Assembly: GCA_012840445.1 (NCBI GenBank) | Contig: DULI01000007.1 | Coordinates: 124,001-188,000 of the forward strand | Direction of reading: 5' to 3' | Length of the DNA: 64,000 bases | Source: Clostridiales bacterium | GTDB lineage: Bacteria > Bacillota > Clostridia > Oscillospirales > Acutalibacteraceae | In this document: positions 1-9,380 of the stretch, piece by piece | How positions within the stretch are numbered: the stretch's first letter is position 1 | How the letters are laid out: each line of letters opens with the position of its first letter | Notes under the pieces: generated by a model | What the model saw: only the letters and a program-made list of their open reading frames with translations | Told to the model about the DNA's origin: nothing | The model's database searches: none | Program-made: the position numbers and the translations under genes

Positions 1-1105
1 CCATTATGGCCACCGTTTCGCCCGGCTCGATTGTAAAGGAAACGTTATCAAGCACAATTTGGCCTTTTTTATATGAAAAGCTTACATTTTTAAATTCGAT
101 TTTGCCCTTAATATTGCCAGAGATATTAACCGCGTCATGCCTGTCGGCAATGGTAGGTTTGGCGTAATAAACCTCTATTACCTTTTCAGCGGACGCAAAA
201 AAACGCTCCAAATCATTCAAAATAACTCCAAAGTTTCTCATGGGATTGGAAAGCGCCCATGTAAGCCCGGAAAATGCAGTCAATTCACCGTATGTAAGCG
301 TGCCGTTTATTATAAAAAGCCCGCCCGCCAATATCATGATAACGGTCAGTGACTGGCTTATTATGTTAGTTACAAATGAAAAAAACTGCCATTTATATGA
401 TGCCGTAAGGTTGGCCTTTCTAAACTGCTCGCTGCGCTCGCTAAACTTTTCAATTTCGTAGTCTTCCCTTACAAAAGCGCGCACCACACGGTATCCTGCA
501 ATATTCTCCTGTGCTACCGTGTTAAGCTGGGACAGCTTTTCCCTAAGGTGGGCATAAATAGGCCTTATGCGCTTTATATACCTCCACGACAGCACGGCAA
601 TCAGCGGAGTGATACTTAGCATTAAAAGCGTTAGTCCCAAATTTATAGTTGCAAGAAACACAATGGATGCCACAAACACCGAAACCGAATCGGTGAATTG
701 GTAAACTATCCAGGCGCAGGTATGCCTTACGTATTCAATATCGCCTGTTACCCTTGTAATCAAGTCACCGGTACGGTTGCGGTCAAAAAACCTTATTTCC
801 TGGTGGACCAGATTATCGAAAATATGATTCCTGATGCGGATAATCATATGCTGGGAAGAAATTTCAAGACAGATTATCATCAGGTATCTGAGTGTTGTAC
901 GCAGCAGCTGGACGCCGCACATGGCAAGCAGTACCGGAAACATTTTGTCTGTCTGCCCGCCTTTTAAAACATCATCAACCAAGACCTGCGATAATTTTGG
1001 AATGATTATCATCATTGACATAGTTGTAACGGACAAGATTAGCCCCATTACAAAAAATCTGCGCTTGCCCTGCATGTTTTTCCAAATCCATCTTAGCTGG
1101 AACAC
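1..1105 (-). CDS. ABC exporter, permease plus start of ATPase domain (partial)
   Basis: This is the N-terminal 368 codons of an ABC transporter half-molecule with fused permease and ATPase; the gene continues beyond base 1. The start chosen is GTG at 1105, preceded by TTGGAG at 7-base spacing; it reads MFQLRWIWKNMQGKRR. A hydrophobic multi-span domain follows, with the exporter signature FFDRNRTGDLITRVTGDIE near residues 105-125. The last codons read EPGETVAIM, the strand just before the Walker A loop, so the nucleotide-binding motifs lie outside the window. The substrate cannot be told. It lies downstream of perR but is separated from it by a terminator. The family call is secure; the specific role is unknown. 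Confidence 0.9.
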   Translation of the reverse strand, partial: MFQLRWIWKNMQGKRRFFVMGLILSVTTMSMMIIIPKLSQVLVDDVLKGGQTDKMFPVLLAMCGVQLLRTTLRYLMIICLEISSQHMIIRIRNHIFDNLVHQEIRFFDRNRTGDLITRVTGDIEYVRHTCAWIVYQFTDSVSVFVASIVFLATINLGLTLLMLSITPLIAVLSWRYIKRIRPIYAHLREKLSQLNTVAQENIAGYRVVRAFVREDYEIEKFSERSEQFRKANLTASYKWQFFSFVTNIISQSLTVIMILAGGLFIINGTLTYGELTAFSGLTWALSNPMRNFGVILNDLERFFASAEKVIEVYYAKPTIADRHDAVNISGNIKGKIEFKNVSFSYKKGQIVLDNVSFTIEPGETVAIM

Positions 1106-1160
1106 AAAATCACTCCAATTTTACTATTCCATATCATTATAATAAAAACTAAAATAAAAT

Positions 1161-1200
1161 AAAGCCCAAAATGCAAAAATAATTGCACAAATTGGGCTTT
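1161..1200 (-). terminator. Intrinsic terminator after perR
   Basis: A 9-base inverted repeat (AAAGCCCAA and TTGGGCTTT) with an inner TGCA pair is followed on the minus strand by a T-rich tract (TTATTTTATTTTA). It ends perR transcription before the ABC exporter gene. Confidence 0.8.
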
Positions 1201-1223
1201 ATAAAATGTATATATTGTAAATA

Positions 1224-1607
1224 TTACTGACTTTCCCTACAATTGCGGCAGATGCCATAAAATATTAAATTATGGTAGGAAATTTCGCAACCTAGTGTCT
1301 CGGCCGCCTTTCTGTCCAGATCTTCAATCGTAGGAATATCAACGTCGATAACCGACCTGCAGCTTGAGCAGTAAAAATGATAGTGCGGTTTTGTGTTCCC
1401 GTCGAACCTTTCAGTACCGTCGCCGGGTGTGAAGGACAAGATATCCCCCGACTGGCTGAGTTCTGCCAAATTTCTGTAGACTGTACCTAAACTTATGTTA
1501 GGTATTTCTTTTCTGACGTTGTCATACAGCCACCCGGCCGAAGGATGACAGTTGGTATTTTTAAGACATTCAAGAATTGCTTGTCTTTGCCTTGAAAACT
1601 TTTTCAT
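1224..1607 (-). CDS. perR: Fur-family repressor, PerR type
   Basis: This 127-aa DNA-binding metalloregulator starts right at the winged-helix domain (MKKFSRQRQAILECL), so it lacks the roughly 17-residue N-terminal extension of Bacillus PerR. The PerR metal-sensing ligands can be matched: the His of CHPSAGW, the Asp and two His of RFDGNTKPHYH, and the Asp of VIDVD. Two CxxC pairs (CSSC, CRNC) form the structural zinc site. In PerR, metal-catalysed His oxidation by peroxide releases DNA. It sits directly after feoAB but has its own promoter, which overlaps a PerR-like box. PerR is favoured over Fur from ligand spacing; Fur remains possible. Confidence 0.85.
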   Translation of the reverse strand: MKKFSRQRQAILECLKNTNCHPSAGWLYDNVRKEIPNISLGTVYRNLAELSQSGDILSFTPGDGTERFDGNTKPHYHFYCSSCRSVIDVDIPTIEDLDRKAAETLGCEISYHNLIFYGICRNCRESQ

Positions 1608-1623
1608 TTCAACAACCCCACCA

Positions 1624-1666
1624 TAATAATCATTACTATTTTAATTTAAAAAAACCCTTTTGTAAA
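1624..1666 (-). promoter_or_regulatory. perR promoter with overlapping PerR/Fur box
   Basis: On the minus strand TTTACA (1666-1661), a 17-base spacer and TAAAAT (1643-1638) form a sigma-A type promoter. Immediately downstream, 1638-1624 reads TAGTAATGATTATTA, which matches the PerR box TTATAATNATTATAA at 11 of 14 fixed positions and has a perfect TAATNATTA core. A repressor bound there would cover the promoter, which suggests autoregulation. Confidence 0.65.
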
Positions 1667-1691
1667 GGCATGGTAATACTTTTATATTTTT

Positions 1692-3773
1692 TTATGAATA
1701 TCCTAACATTTTTCCAGACTGATATATTAAAAATGACATAAACCATGCGGTGCCAAACTGCATCAATACCGAAAAAGTAGTCCACTTTATTGACCTTGTC
1801 TCCTTATATATCGTAAAAACTGCTGCATAGCATGGTACATACAGTAAAGTAAACACAATAAAAGTTAATGCCGAAAGCGGTGTAAACACGCTGGAGAGCA
1901 CCCAAATTTGTGCCGATTCGCTTGCCACACCGTAAAGAATACCAAAAGTGCTGACCACCGTTTCTTTGGCAACCAGTCCGCTAAGCAGTGCAACTGAAGC
2001 CTGCCAAAAGCCAAAACCTAAAGGTTTGAATATCGGTGCAATTTTTGTACCGACTTGTGCAAGAATACTCTCTGAACTGTTGTCTACAAACTGCAGTGAG
2101 GTATCAAAGGACTGCAAAAACCAAATAGCTATAGACGCAAGCAATAATACGGTGCCGGCTTTTAGCAAAAAATCCTTAATCCTTTCCCGCATATGCAAGT
2201 AAAGTCCCTTGATTGTTGGAACCCGGTATGGAGGAAGCTCCATGACAAAGGGGGTATCTTCCCCCTTTAGTAAAAATTTATTTAGAATAAACCCGATTAA
2301 AACTGCCAAAAAAATACCAAGTAGATAAACAGAAAATATAATTACCGGCTGGTGGTCTTTAAACAGCGCCGAACAAAACAATACATATACCGGCATTTTA
2401 GCCGAGCAGGACATAAACGGAATTAGCAGTATTGTAAATATCCTGTTCCTTTCGCTCTCAAGAGTGCGGGTAGCCAGCGCGGCGGGCACAGAACATCCAA
2501 ATCCCATAAGCAGTGGTACAAACGAGCGCCCGGTAAGGCCAATACCCCGCAACGGCCTGTCAATAACAAAGGCAGCGCGCGCCATATATCCGCTGTCTTC
2601 CAGTATTGACAAAAACAAAAAAAGCAGTGATATCTGGGGAAGGTATGACAAAACCGCCCCCAATCCCGCCACTATACCGTCACACACAAGGCTTACCGCA
2701 AAAGGTTTTACATTTATGCTTTCAAACAATGCTCTTAAATTGTTTGAAAGGCTGCCTGTGAAAACTTCTAGCCTTTGGGACAGGAAACTGCCTAAAAACC
2801 CGAAAGTTGCCACAAAAATCAGCAACATTATTGCAAAAAATATTGGGATGGACAAAAATTTATGGGTTAAAACCCTGTCAATTTTATCAGACATGGTATA
2901 TTCGTCAGTTTTGTGTTTTTTTACAGCAATCTTACAAATGTTGCTTATGTATTTATACCTTTGGTCGGCCACCATCATTTGGCGGTCAACATATTCGGTT
3001 TCGGGGACACTCTGCAAAATACTGTTTATCAGCCTTTGCTGCTGAGCATTTAAATTCAGTTTTCTTACAGAATGGGTATCGCCTTCAAAGAGTTTGACCG
3101 CCATAAACAACGGGGCCTTTTTGGCATAATCTATATTTGAGATTACATCTTCTATCGCGCTGATTGCAGATTTTATTTTCCAGTCGAACACTCCAAAAGT
3201 GCTTTTTTGTGGTTCCAACATAATCCGGCTGCTTTTTGGGGCATTAGCTTTAATAGTAGCCGCCTTTTTTTTGTTTTTTGATTCTTTTATTAAAGCTATG
3301 CAGGTTTCGACTAACTCTTCAATCCCCCTGCCTTTTGAAGCAGAGACGGGGCATACGGCAATACCAAGCAGTTTTTGAAGGGCTTTAATATCTATTTCAA
3401 TACCCTTAGATTTCAGCATATCCACCATATTGAGAGCTATTACCATTGGCCTGCCTAATTCTGCCAATTGGGTTGTAAGATATAAATTGCGTTCAAGATT
3501 AGTTGCATCGACAATGTTTATGATTAAATCCGGGGTACTTTCAATTATATAATTTCGTGAAATTATTTCTTCCGGAGTGTATGGCGACAAAGAATATATC
3601 CCAGGCAGGTCTACCAAAATAATTTCATTGTTATCGTAGTAAAATATTCCTTCCTTTTTTTCAACCGTAACCCCCGGCCAATTTCCCACATGCTGTGCTG
3701 TTCCGGTGATTGCATTGAACAAAGATGTTTTTCCGCTGTTAGGATTGCCTACCAGAGCAATCGTGTAGGGCAT
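1692..3773 (-). CDS. feoB: Ferrous iron transporter B
   Basis: This 693-aa membrane Fe(II) transporter has an N-terminal G domain: G1 GNPNSGKT at residues 9-16, GNWPGVTVE, G3 DLPG and G4 NMVD. A linker and then a polytopic membrane domain follow. The membrane domain carries two Cys-containing gate motifs, GFGCSVPA and FMSCSAKMP, conserved in FeoB. Length is typical. It starts 2 bases after the feoA stop, so the two are co-transcribed and probably translationally coupled. The next gene downstream is the PerR-type regulator, which fits an iron/peroxide control locus. Confidence 0.97.
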   Translation of the reverse strand: MPYTIALVGNPNSGKTSLFNAITGTAQHVGNWPGVTVEKKEGIFYYDNNEIILVDLPGIYSLSPYTPEEIISRNYIIESTPDLIINIVDATNLERNLYLTTQLAELGRPMVIALNMVDMLKSKGIEIDIKALQKLLGIAVCPVSASKGRGIEELVETCIALIKESKNKKKAATIKANAPKSSRIMLEPQKSTFGVFDWKIKSAISAIEDVISNIDYAKKAPLFMAVKLFEGDTHSVRKLNLNAQQQRLINSILQSVPETEYVDRQMMVADQRYKYISNICKIAVKKHKTDEYTMSDKIDRVLTHKFLSIPIFFAIMLLIFVATFGFLGSFLSQRLEVFTGSLSNNLRALFESINVKPFAVSLVCDGIVAGLGAVLSYLPQISLLFLFLSILEDSGYMARAAFVIDRPLRGIGLTGRSFVPLLMGFGCSVPAALATRTLESERNRIFTILLIPFMSCSAKMPVYVLFCSALFKDHQPVIIFSVYLLGIFLAVLIGFILNKFLLKGEDTPFVMELPPYRVPTIKGLYLHMRERIKDFLLKAGTVLLLASIAIWFLQSFDTSLQFVDNSSESILAQVGTKIAPIFKPLGFGFWQASVALLSGLVAKETVVSTFGILYGVASESAQIWVLSSVFTPLSALTFIVFTLLYVPCYAAVFTIYKETRSIKWTTFSVLMQFGTAWFMSFLIYQSGKMLGYS

Positions 3774-3775
3774 AT

Positions 3776-4015
3776 TTACCTGTCTCCTTCTGTACTAACG
3801 ATAATTTGACAGGCTTCTGATTTTCTGATGCAAAGCCTGTACCCTCTTACAATAAATTCAAGCGGGTCGCCAAAGGGTGCCCTTTTCCGCAGGATTATCT
3901 GCACACCGGGGATTATACCCATATCTATAATCCTGCGCCTTAGTGCCCCTTTGCAGGCCAGTGCTTTAACCACAGTTTTCTGGCCTATTTTAATTTTATC
4001 CGCGGTTGTCTCCAT
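3776..4015 (-). CDS. feoA: FeoA, iron transport accessory protein
   Basis: This 79-aa SH3-like FeoA protein (METTADKIKIGQKTVV, then RRRIIDMGIIPG) is thought to bind FeoB at the cytoplasmic face and modulate its activity. The ATG at 4015 is chosen over an upstream extension because GTGGAGTGGGAAA precedes it at proper spacing and family members are 75-85 aa long. It is the first gene of feoA-feoB. A spaced inverted repeat lies 26-53 bases upstream of its start. Confidence 0.93.
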   Translation of the reverse strand: METTADKIKIGQKTVVKALACKGALRRRIIDMGIIPGVQIILRKRAPFGDPLEFIVRGYRLCIRKSEACQIIVSTEGDR

Positions 4016-4040
4016 TTTCCCACTCCACAGGCAGTCCAAC

Positions 4041-4068
4041 TTTACAGTATATTTATATTGACTGTAAA
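4041..4068 (-). promoter_or_regulatory. Operator-like inverted repeat upstream of feoA
   Basis: Two perfect 8-base arms, TTTACAGT (4041-4048) and ACTGTAAA (4061-4068), are separated by 12 AT-rich bases. A TATACT-like -10 element overlaps the start-proximal arm on the minus strand. The position suits control of feoAB by a metal regulator, but the arms do not match the Fur/PerR consensus, so the binder is unknown. Confidence 0.45.
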
Positions 4069-4094
4069 AAATTTTTATTAATAAAAGTGACAAC

Positions 4095-4128
4095 AAAAAA
4101 GCGGAGAAAGGACAAACCCTTTCTCCGC
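4095..4128 (-). terminator. Intrinsic terminator after fba
   Basis: A strong 11-base stem (GCGGAGAAAGG and CCTTTCTCCGC, 7-base loop) is followed on the minus strand by TTTTTTG. It isolates fba from feoAB. Confidence 0.92.
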
Positions 4129-4142
4129 AAATTCTCTTATTT

Positions 4143-5078
4143 TTATGCCTTTCCGTCGCAGCCCAATACATTTACAATTTTATGGGCAACCATTTGCTTT
4201 ATGGCTGCGCGGCCGTCGGCCAGATACTGCCTCGGGTCAAAGTGGTCGGGATGTTCGGCAAAGTGCTTCCTGATTGCCGCAGTCATTGCAAGGCGAAGGT
4301 CCGAATCGATGTTTATTTTGCATACAGCCATGGATGCTGCCTTCCTTAGCATTTCTTCGGGTATGCCTATCGCATTGGGCATATTGCCGCCATATTTATT
4401 AATTATCTCGACAAATTCAGGAACAACAGAGCTTGCGCCGTGCAGCACAATCGGGAATCCAGGCAGCTGCCTTTGTACCTCTTCAAGAATATCAAAGCGA
4501 AGCTGCGGCTTCTGACCGGGTTTGAATTTATACGCGCCGTGGCTGGTACCAATTGCAATCGCCAGAGAGTCAACGCCCGTGCGGGTCACAAAGTCATAAA
4601 CCTGGGCGGGATCGGTAAAGCAGGCGTCTTCTTCTGAAACATTAACGTCGTCCTCTATGCCGGCAAGCTGTCCAAGCTCCCCTTCAACGGTTACATTAAA
4701 CTGGTGGGCATATTCAACAACCTTTTTGGTCAACGCGACGTTATCTTCGTAATCGAGATGTGAGCCGTCTATCATGACAGAGGTAAATCCGCCATCGATA
4801 CAGCTTTTGCAAAGTTCGAACGAATCGCCGTGGTCCAGATGCAGCGCAATCGGCAGGCCGGTTTCGGCAACGGCGGCTTCTACGAGTTTTACCAAATAGG
4901 TGTGATTGGCATATTTGCGAGCACCCGAGGAAACCTGAAGAATAAGCGGGGCATTAAGCTCTTTCGCCGCCTCGGTAATACCTTGGATTATTTCCATATT
5001 GTTGACATTAAACGCGCCTACAGCAAATCCGCCCTCATAGGCTTTTTTAAACATTTCCTTTGTGTTTACCAGTGGCAT
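4143..5078 (-). CDS. fba: Class II fructose-bisphosphate aldolase
   Basis: This 311-aa zinc-dependent aldolase cleaves fructose 1,6-bisphosphate to DHAP and glyceraldehyde 3-phosphate in glycolysis. It shows the N-terminus MPLVNTKEMFKKAYEGGFAV, the zinc/catalytic motif LHLDHGDS, the second zinc region VEGELGQLAG and the phosphate loops AIGTSHGAYK and LHGASS. Length is normal for the clostridial form. GGAGAG precedes the ATG. It lies downstream of the glycosylase gene with a 157-base gap and ends at its own strong terminator, so it is probably a single-gene unit. Confidence 0.97.
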   Translation of the reverse strand: MPLVNTKEMFKKAYEGGFAVGAFNVNNMEIIQGITEAAKELNAPLILQVSSGARKYANHTYLVKLVEAAVAETGLPIALHLDHGDSFELCKSCIDGGFTSVMIDGSHLDYEDNVALTKKVVEYAHQFNVTVEGELGQLAGIEDDVNVSEEDACFTDPAQVYDFVTRTGVDSLAIAIGTSHGAYKFKPGQKPQLRFDILEEVQRQLPGFPIVLHGASSVVPEFVEIINKYGGNMPNAIGIPEEMLRKAASMAVCKINIDSDLRLAMTAAIRKHFAEHPDHFDPRQYLADGRAAIKQMVAHKIVNVLGCDGKA

Positions 5079-5235
5079 TTATTTCACTCTCCAAAATGAT
5101 TTTAAACACCCATTTTTGGGGGCAACCTTAATTCCTAAATTATTATAACCCAAGTATTTGCAAAAAAAAAGTCCTAAATTGGCATCATTGACACTAAAGT
5201 AACAATCTTGTGCAATAATACTAATTTTTCGTACT

Positions 5236-6078
5236 TTATATCTCCAGTTTAGTAATCCTTGCGTAGTGGAAAATGTATTGCTGCACAATGCCCGCGTAGG
5301 GTTTGGCAACATCGGGGAGGCTACCGTCAAAAAGCACTTTCATAGCCCGTTTAATCCAGACATCCTGAGGGAAAGCCTCGATAAATCCGCAGCCAAACAA
5401 AAGGGTACAGTCGGCAACTTTCGGCCCCACCCCGTATATTGCCATTAACCGTTCGCGCGCCTTAGTTATGGGCAGTTTGTGAAGGTTATATATATCAACC
5501 CGTCCTTCGGCCACCTTTTGGGCTGCATCGAGTATGTATTTTGCCCTAAATCCGCATTTGATGGGGCTTAAATCCCCGGCAGTAAGCTTTGCCAAGTGTT
5601 CAGGTGCGGGAAATGTATAAAAGCCTTCACCAATTTGCTCTCCAAAATGCATGCATAGCCTTTGGATTATTCCCTTAATACGCTTTATATTGTTGTTTTG
5701 AGAAATAATAAAAGAACACAGCGTTTCCCAGGGGTCTTGCCTGAGAACCCTGATTCCACCCGCATATTCCACCGCTTTTGTCAAAACCCTGTCTGACTTT
5801 ATGGTTTCTATAATTTGGGCGTAATCCCTGTCAAGGTCAAAATAACCCCGCCATATTTTATTAAATTCATCGGTATTTGTATTAAATAAGGTAAGGCTTC
5901 CCTCGTTGTAAGCTATTTTCATAATCCGTCCGTGGGCAACTCCCTGCCAAGTGTTATCTGAAACCCGGCACCAGCGGAAGGACTGGCCGCAGTCCAGGGT
6001 CTGTTCTAAATCAAACGGAAACACGTTGAATATAACTACGTTGTTGCCCTGCTGTTCATATATCAAATCAGTTTTCAT
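5236..6078 (-). CDS. ogg: 8-oxoguanine DNA glycosylase, OGG1 type
   Basis: This 280-aa bifunctional glycosylase/AP lyase removes 8-oxoguanine. The N-terminal OGG domain is visible (FDLEQTLDCGQSFRWCRV), followed by the HhH-GPD domain: LCSFIISQNNN, the catalytic Lys in CGFRAKYI, the hairpin LMAIYGVGPKVADC and the catalytic Asp in FPQDVWIKR. All key residues are present. The ribosome site before its ATG is weak. It is divergent from the DUF6062 gene. An oxidative-damage role fits the nearby PerR, though the two genes are not linked in one operon. Confidence 0.93.
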   Translation of the reverse strand: MKTDLIYEQQGNNVVIFNVFPFDLEQTLDCGQSFRWCRVSDNTWQGVAHGRIMKIAYNEGSLTLFNTNTDEFNKIWRGYFDLDRDYAQIIETIKSDRVLTKAVEYAGGIRVLRQDPWETLCSFIISQNNNIKRIKGIIQRLCMHFGEQIGEGFYTFPAPEHLAKLTAGDLSPIKCGFRAKYILDAAQKVAEGRVDIYNLHKLPITKARERLMAIYGVGPKVADCTLLFGCGFIEAFPQDVWIKRAMKVLFDGSLPDVAKPYAGIVQQYIFHYARITKLEI

Positions 6079-6173
6079 CCTATGTTTTCACTGCCTTTAA
6101 CTTTTTCGGTTTAATTATACCATCTTTATGGTATAATCGAAATATGAAGTTTTTTGTATTTTGGAGGATTTTT

Positions 6174-6869
6174 ATGCGGGAGAACATCTACACAATTCCG
6201 GTTAAGGATGTATTCGACATAAAAAACGGTTGTCCATTATGCCGCATGAGAGACACAATAGAAAACCGTATTCTTGATTACATTATGGGCCCTGCCATGA
6301 TGGAGCCAGATATCCGAGGGCAGACCAATCAACAGGGTTTTTGCCCTACCCATTTTAAAATGATGGTCGGCCGCAGGGGAAGGTTATCGTTAGCGCTTAT
6401 ATTGGAAAGCCATCTTGACGAAATCATAAACAGCATGGAAGGCAAAAAGGGATTGCTAGCACCTTCTGCCTCAAAACAGGCAGAACATATGGGAAAAATA
6501 ATAGACGGCTGTTTTGTTTGCCAAAAGATTGAATGGGGCTTCGGCCGTATGATTGACACAATATGTATGCTTTACGAAACCCAGGCTGATTTCCGCGACC
6601 TGTTTAACGGCCAGCCAGGCTTTTGCCTGCCCCATTATCAAATGCTGCTTGCAGGCTGCAGCAAAAAGGTTATGAAGCAAAAGTACAAAGATTTTCAGGA
6701 TAACCTGACCAGAATAACAGACGAATACTTAAAACAGCTTAAATCGGATGTTAAACATTTTACATCAATGTATGATTACCGCAACAACACCGAAGGTGCT
6801 GACTGGGGAAACTCCAGAGATTCAATCGAACGCGCAATTGAATTTTTAACTTCCAGACGACCTGATTAG
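6174..6869 (+). CDS. DUF6062 family protein
   Basis: This is a 231-aa cytosolic protein of unknown function. ATG at 6174 is preferred because GGAGG lies 6 bases upstream; an in-frame ATG 30 bases earlier has no such site. It begins MRENIYTIPVKDVFD and contains two similar halves, each with a CxxC and a later C-x-x-H: CPLC/CPTH and CFVC/CLPH. This suggests two metal-binding modules made by duplication. A TATAAT lies at 6132-6137. DUF6062 is assigned from memory of the family pattern. It is divergent from ogg and has no clear operon partner. Confidence 0.75.
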   Translation: MRENIYTIPVKDVFDIKNGCPLCRMRDTIENRILDYIMGPAMMEPDIRGQTNQQGFCPTHFKMMVGRRGRLSLALILESHLDEIINSMEGKKGLLAPSASKQAEHMGKIIDGCFVCQKIEWGFGRMIDTICMLYETQADFRDLFNGQPGFCLPHYQMLLAGCSKKVMKQKYKDFQDNLTRITDEYLKQLKSDVKHFTSMYDYRNNTEGADWGNSRDSIERAIEFLTSRRPD

Positions 6870-7103
6870 TTATACTTAATGTAAGGCAACATAAACCTGT
6901 TATTTATTTATCAATCAAAGTTTTACACCCATAAAGCCCTTGAGTTTACAGGGAGTTTTCAGCAGTTTCCACTAAGTTTTCCACAAGTATTATGTAAACC
7001 TCAGAAATAAACACCCGGTATAATAAAAAATGGAGTTAAAACTGTATAATTTTTGCCACCCTGCCAAAACTATTTAGGACAGAACATTCAGGGGGCAAAA
7101 CAT

Positions 7104-7397
7104 ATGCTACGAGGGGTTAACCGGCAGATTATAGAAGTAAACAACACTGGTAACCGGTATTTTGAAAAGGTAATATTATTCGTAAAACCAGAATACAGCG
7201 ACGCCAGCAGGCACAAGTTGGAGGACGAGGCGTATCAGCTGCTTGAAAGCTTCGGTCAGCCTCCGCCTCTAAAGTCTTCAAGGCAAATTATAAAGCAAAA
7301 AGCCAAAATTCGCCGCCGGATTAAAAGGGCGCTGATTTACCTTTCAATAACCGTTTCTCCCCTTTTGCTATACTGTTTATTCAGATTGATGTTTTAA
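7104..7397 (+). CDS. Small conserved protein with one C-terminal membrane segment
   Basis: This 97-aa protein starts MLRGVNRQIIEV; the ATG at 7104 follows GGGGG at 8 bases, whereas an upstream ATG at 7053 has no ribosome site. The N-terminal part (YFEKVILFVKPEYSD) resembles short clostridial hypothetical proteins. A basic stretch (KQKAKIRRRIKR) precedes a single C-terminal hydrophobic helix (ALIYLSITVSPLLLYCLF), so it is probably a tail-anchored membrane protein. Function is unknown. It converges on ftsH with a shared terminator between them. Confidence 0.7.
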   Translation: MLRGVNRQIIEVNNTGNRYFEKVILFVKPEYSDASRHKLEDEAYQLLESFGQPPPLKSSRQIIKQKAKIRRRIKRALIYLSITVSPLLLYCLFRLMF

Positions 7398-7433
7398 AAA
7401 CCCCGTCAAAGCCTGTAGCTTTGACGGGGTTTT
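7397..7433. terminator. Bidirectional terminator between the small gene and ftsH
   Basis: A 16-base perfect stem (AAAACCCCGTCAAAGC and its complement, 5-base loop) has A/T tracts on both sides. It serves the convergent genes on either side. Confidence 0.93.
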
Positions 7434-7444
7434 GTTGATTCGTT

Positions 7445-9355
7445 TTAAGCATTGTCTGTTTTCTCAGAAACATTTTTATTATCGGGATCTGTTGTTCCTG
7501 CCGGCGGCTCGCCCTTGTTCTCCATTAGCTTTCTGAAGGTCTCGCCGTCGATTTTCTCATTTATAAATAGCAGGCGCGCCACCTCGTGCACCTTGTCTAT
7601 GGAGTCCTGAAGTATTTTTAGCGCACGCTTGTATTGGGTGGTAATTATATCTTTAATCTCTTTGTCAATCAGGGCAGCAATTTCCTCTGAGTAGTTGGGG
7701 GTAGTAGTGAAATCCCTGCCGAGGAAGACCTCTTCATGTCCTGAAGCTAAAGATACAAGCCCCAACTTTTCGCTCATGCCAAATTTGGTAACCATTTTTC
7801 TTGCAAGTTCGGTAGCGCGTTCGATGTCGTTGGCAGCGCCGGTACAAATATCATCCTGGGTCAGTTCCTCGGCTGCGCGTCCGCCCAGCAGTGCGCAAAT
7901 ATCATCCAAAATTTTGTTTCTTGAAATATGATTTTTATCATCGCTGGGCAGATACATAGTATATCCGGCAGCCATGCCTCTTGGAATTATGGATATTTGA
8001 TGCACCGGATCCTGCGTGGGTAAAAAGTAGGATACTACCGCATGGCCCGCTTCGTGGTAGGAGGTAATCATTTTATCCTTGTCGCTCATTACATGGCTCT
8101 TTTTCTCGGTGCCCATTACTACCTTTATGGTTGCCTCTTCGATATTGGGCTGGGTAATGGCTTTCAACCCCTGCCTTGCCGCAAGCAACGCAGCCTCATT
8201 CAGCAGGTTTTCAAGATCTGCTCCGGTAAATCCGGCAGTAGACTGGGCAATAGTCTTAAGGTCCACATCCGGGCCTAAGGGTTTGCCTCTGGCATGAACT
8301 TTCAATATTTCCTCGCGACCCTTGACATCCGGGTAGTTGACGGTTATCTGCCTGTCAAATCGGCCAGGGCGCAGCAGCGCTTTATCCAAAATATCTGGCC
8401 GGTTTGTGGCGGCGATAATTATTACGCCCTCATTGGCTCCAAAGCCATCCATTTCAACCAGCAGCTGGTTGAGCGTCTGTTCGCGCTCATCATGGCCTCC
8501 GCCAAGTCCGGCGCCGCGCTGGCGGCCAACAGCATCAATTTCATCTATAAATATAATGGCGGGCGCATTTTTCTTCGCCTGCTCAAACAAGTCACGCACA
8601 CGGGAGGCGCCCACACCTACAAACATTTCCACGAAATCCGAACCGGAAATCGAGAAAAAGGGTACACCTGCTTCGCCTGCAACCGCACGGGCAAGAAGGG
8701 TTTTACCCGTTCCGGGAGGACCAACCAGCAATACTCCCTTCGGGATTCGTGCCCCAAGTTCATTAAAGCGTTTTGGGTTTTTGAGGAATTCTACAATTTC
8801 CTTAAGTTCTTCCTTTTCCTCATCCGCGCCGGCCACATCGGCAAATGTGGTCCTGCGATTATCGTCGACCGCGCGTTTGTATTTTGCCTTGCCAAAGCTT
8901 AAAGTTTTGTCGCCGCCAATGGTCTGGTTCATCTTTTTCATAATAAAGAACCATGCGACAATCAGACCTCCGAACAAAAGCAAGGTCGGCAACAAATTAA
9001 CAAGCCACGAGGCCTCGTTGCCTCTTTTGTAGTTCCAGCGCATTCTTTGCGGATCGTTTTCCGCGTACGTTTGCTGGTTTTCCTGGAGCGCGTCCTTTAT
9101 GTCATAGTAAAACAGGGTCGAATCGGCCACAACATATCTGTACTTCTGGCCGTCAGAGCGTTTTGTATATATAAGCTCGCCGCTGTATAAATTCAATTCA
9201 AATTCCGAAATCTGATTGGTTCTGACCATGTTGACAATTTCGGAATATTTTATTTCAGCCTGCCGCTGTGTCCCCCACAATACCGCCATAACCGCAAGCA
9301 GCAGGGCAATTGGAATGCCTATTCCGATTAATATATTTCTTATATTTTTTCCCAA
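7445..9355 (-). CDS. ftsH: ATP-dependent zinc metalloprotease FtsH
   Basis: This 636-aa membrane AAA+ protease degrades misfolded membrane and regulatory proteins. Two N-terminal membrane helices flank an extracytoplasmic domain. They are followed by Walker A GPPGTGKT (residues 212-219), Walker B IIFIDEID, the second region of homology ([20 protein letters not shown]) and the zinc site HEAGH (434-438). The start is TTG at 9355, because AGGAGAG sits 7 bases upstream and an ATG-initiated extension would overlap hpt. It is the last gene of the tilS-hpt-ftsH run, 25 bases after hpt. Confidence 0.97.
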   Translation of the reverse strand: MGKNIRNILIGIGIPIALLLAVMAVLWGTQRQAEIKYSEIVNMVRTNQISEFELNLYSGELIYTKRSDGQKYRYVVADSTLFYYDIKDALQENQQTYAENDPQRMRWNYKRGNEASWLVNLLPTLLLFGGLIVAWFFIMKKMNQTIGGDKTLSFGKAKYKRAVDDNRRTTFADVAGADEEKEELKEIVEFLKNPKRFNELGARIPKGVLLVGPPGTGKTLLARAVAGEAGVPFFSISGSDFVEMFVGVGASRVRDLFEQAKKNAPAIIFIDEIDAVGRQRGAGLGGGHDEREQTLNQLLVEMDGFGANEGVIIIAATNRPDILDKALLRPGRFDRQITVNYPDVKGREEILKVHARGKPLGPDVDLKTIAQSTAGFTGADLENLLNEAALLAARQGLKAITQPNIEEATIKVVMGTEKKSHVMSDKDKMITSYHEAGHAVVSYFLPTQDPVHQISIIPRGMAAGYTMYLPSDDKNHISRNKILDDICALLGGRAAEELTQDDICTGAANDIERATELARKMVTKFGMSEKLGLVSLASGHEEVFLGRDFTTTPNYSEEIAALIDKEIKDIITTQYKRALKILQDSIDKVHEVARLLFINEKIDGETFRKLMENKGEPPAGTTDPDNKNVSEKTDNA

Positions 9356-9380
9356 ATTATAATCTCTCCTTTCGACGGGC

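Noticed and set aside
1224-1607. Zur or Nur as alternative for the Fur-family gene
   Set aside because: The full set of PerR-type ligands and the adjacent feoAB genes favour PerR or Fur; nothing nearby suggests zinc or nickel.
6975-6990. TTTTCCACA resembling a DnaA box near 6979-6987, with a second TTTCCACT nearby
   Set aside because: A single near-match without a cluster or a DNA-unwinding element, and far from dnaA/dnaN; not evidence of an origin despite dnaB in the window.
8294-9032. Two long open frames antisense to ftsH
   Set aside because: They overlap the FtsH AAA domain in full; the opposite strand is unambiguous.
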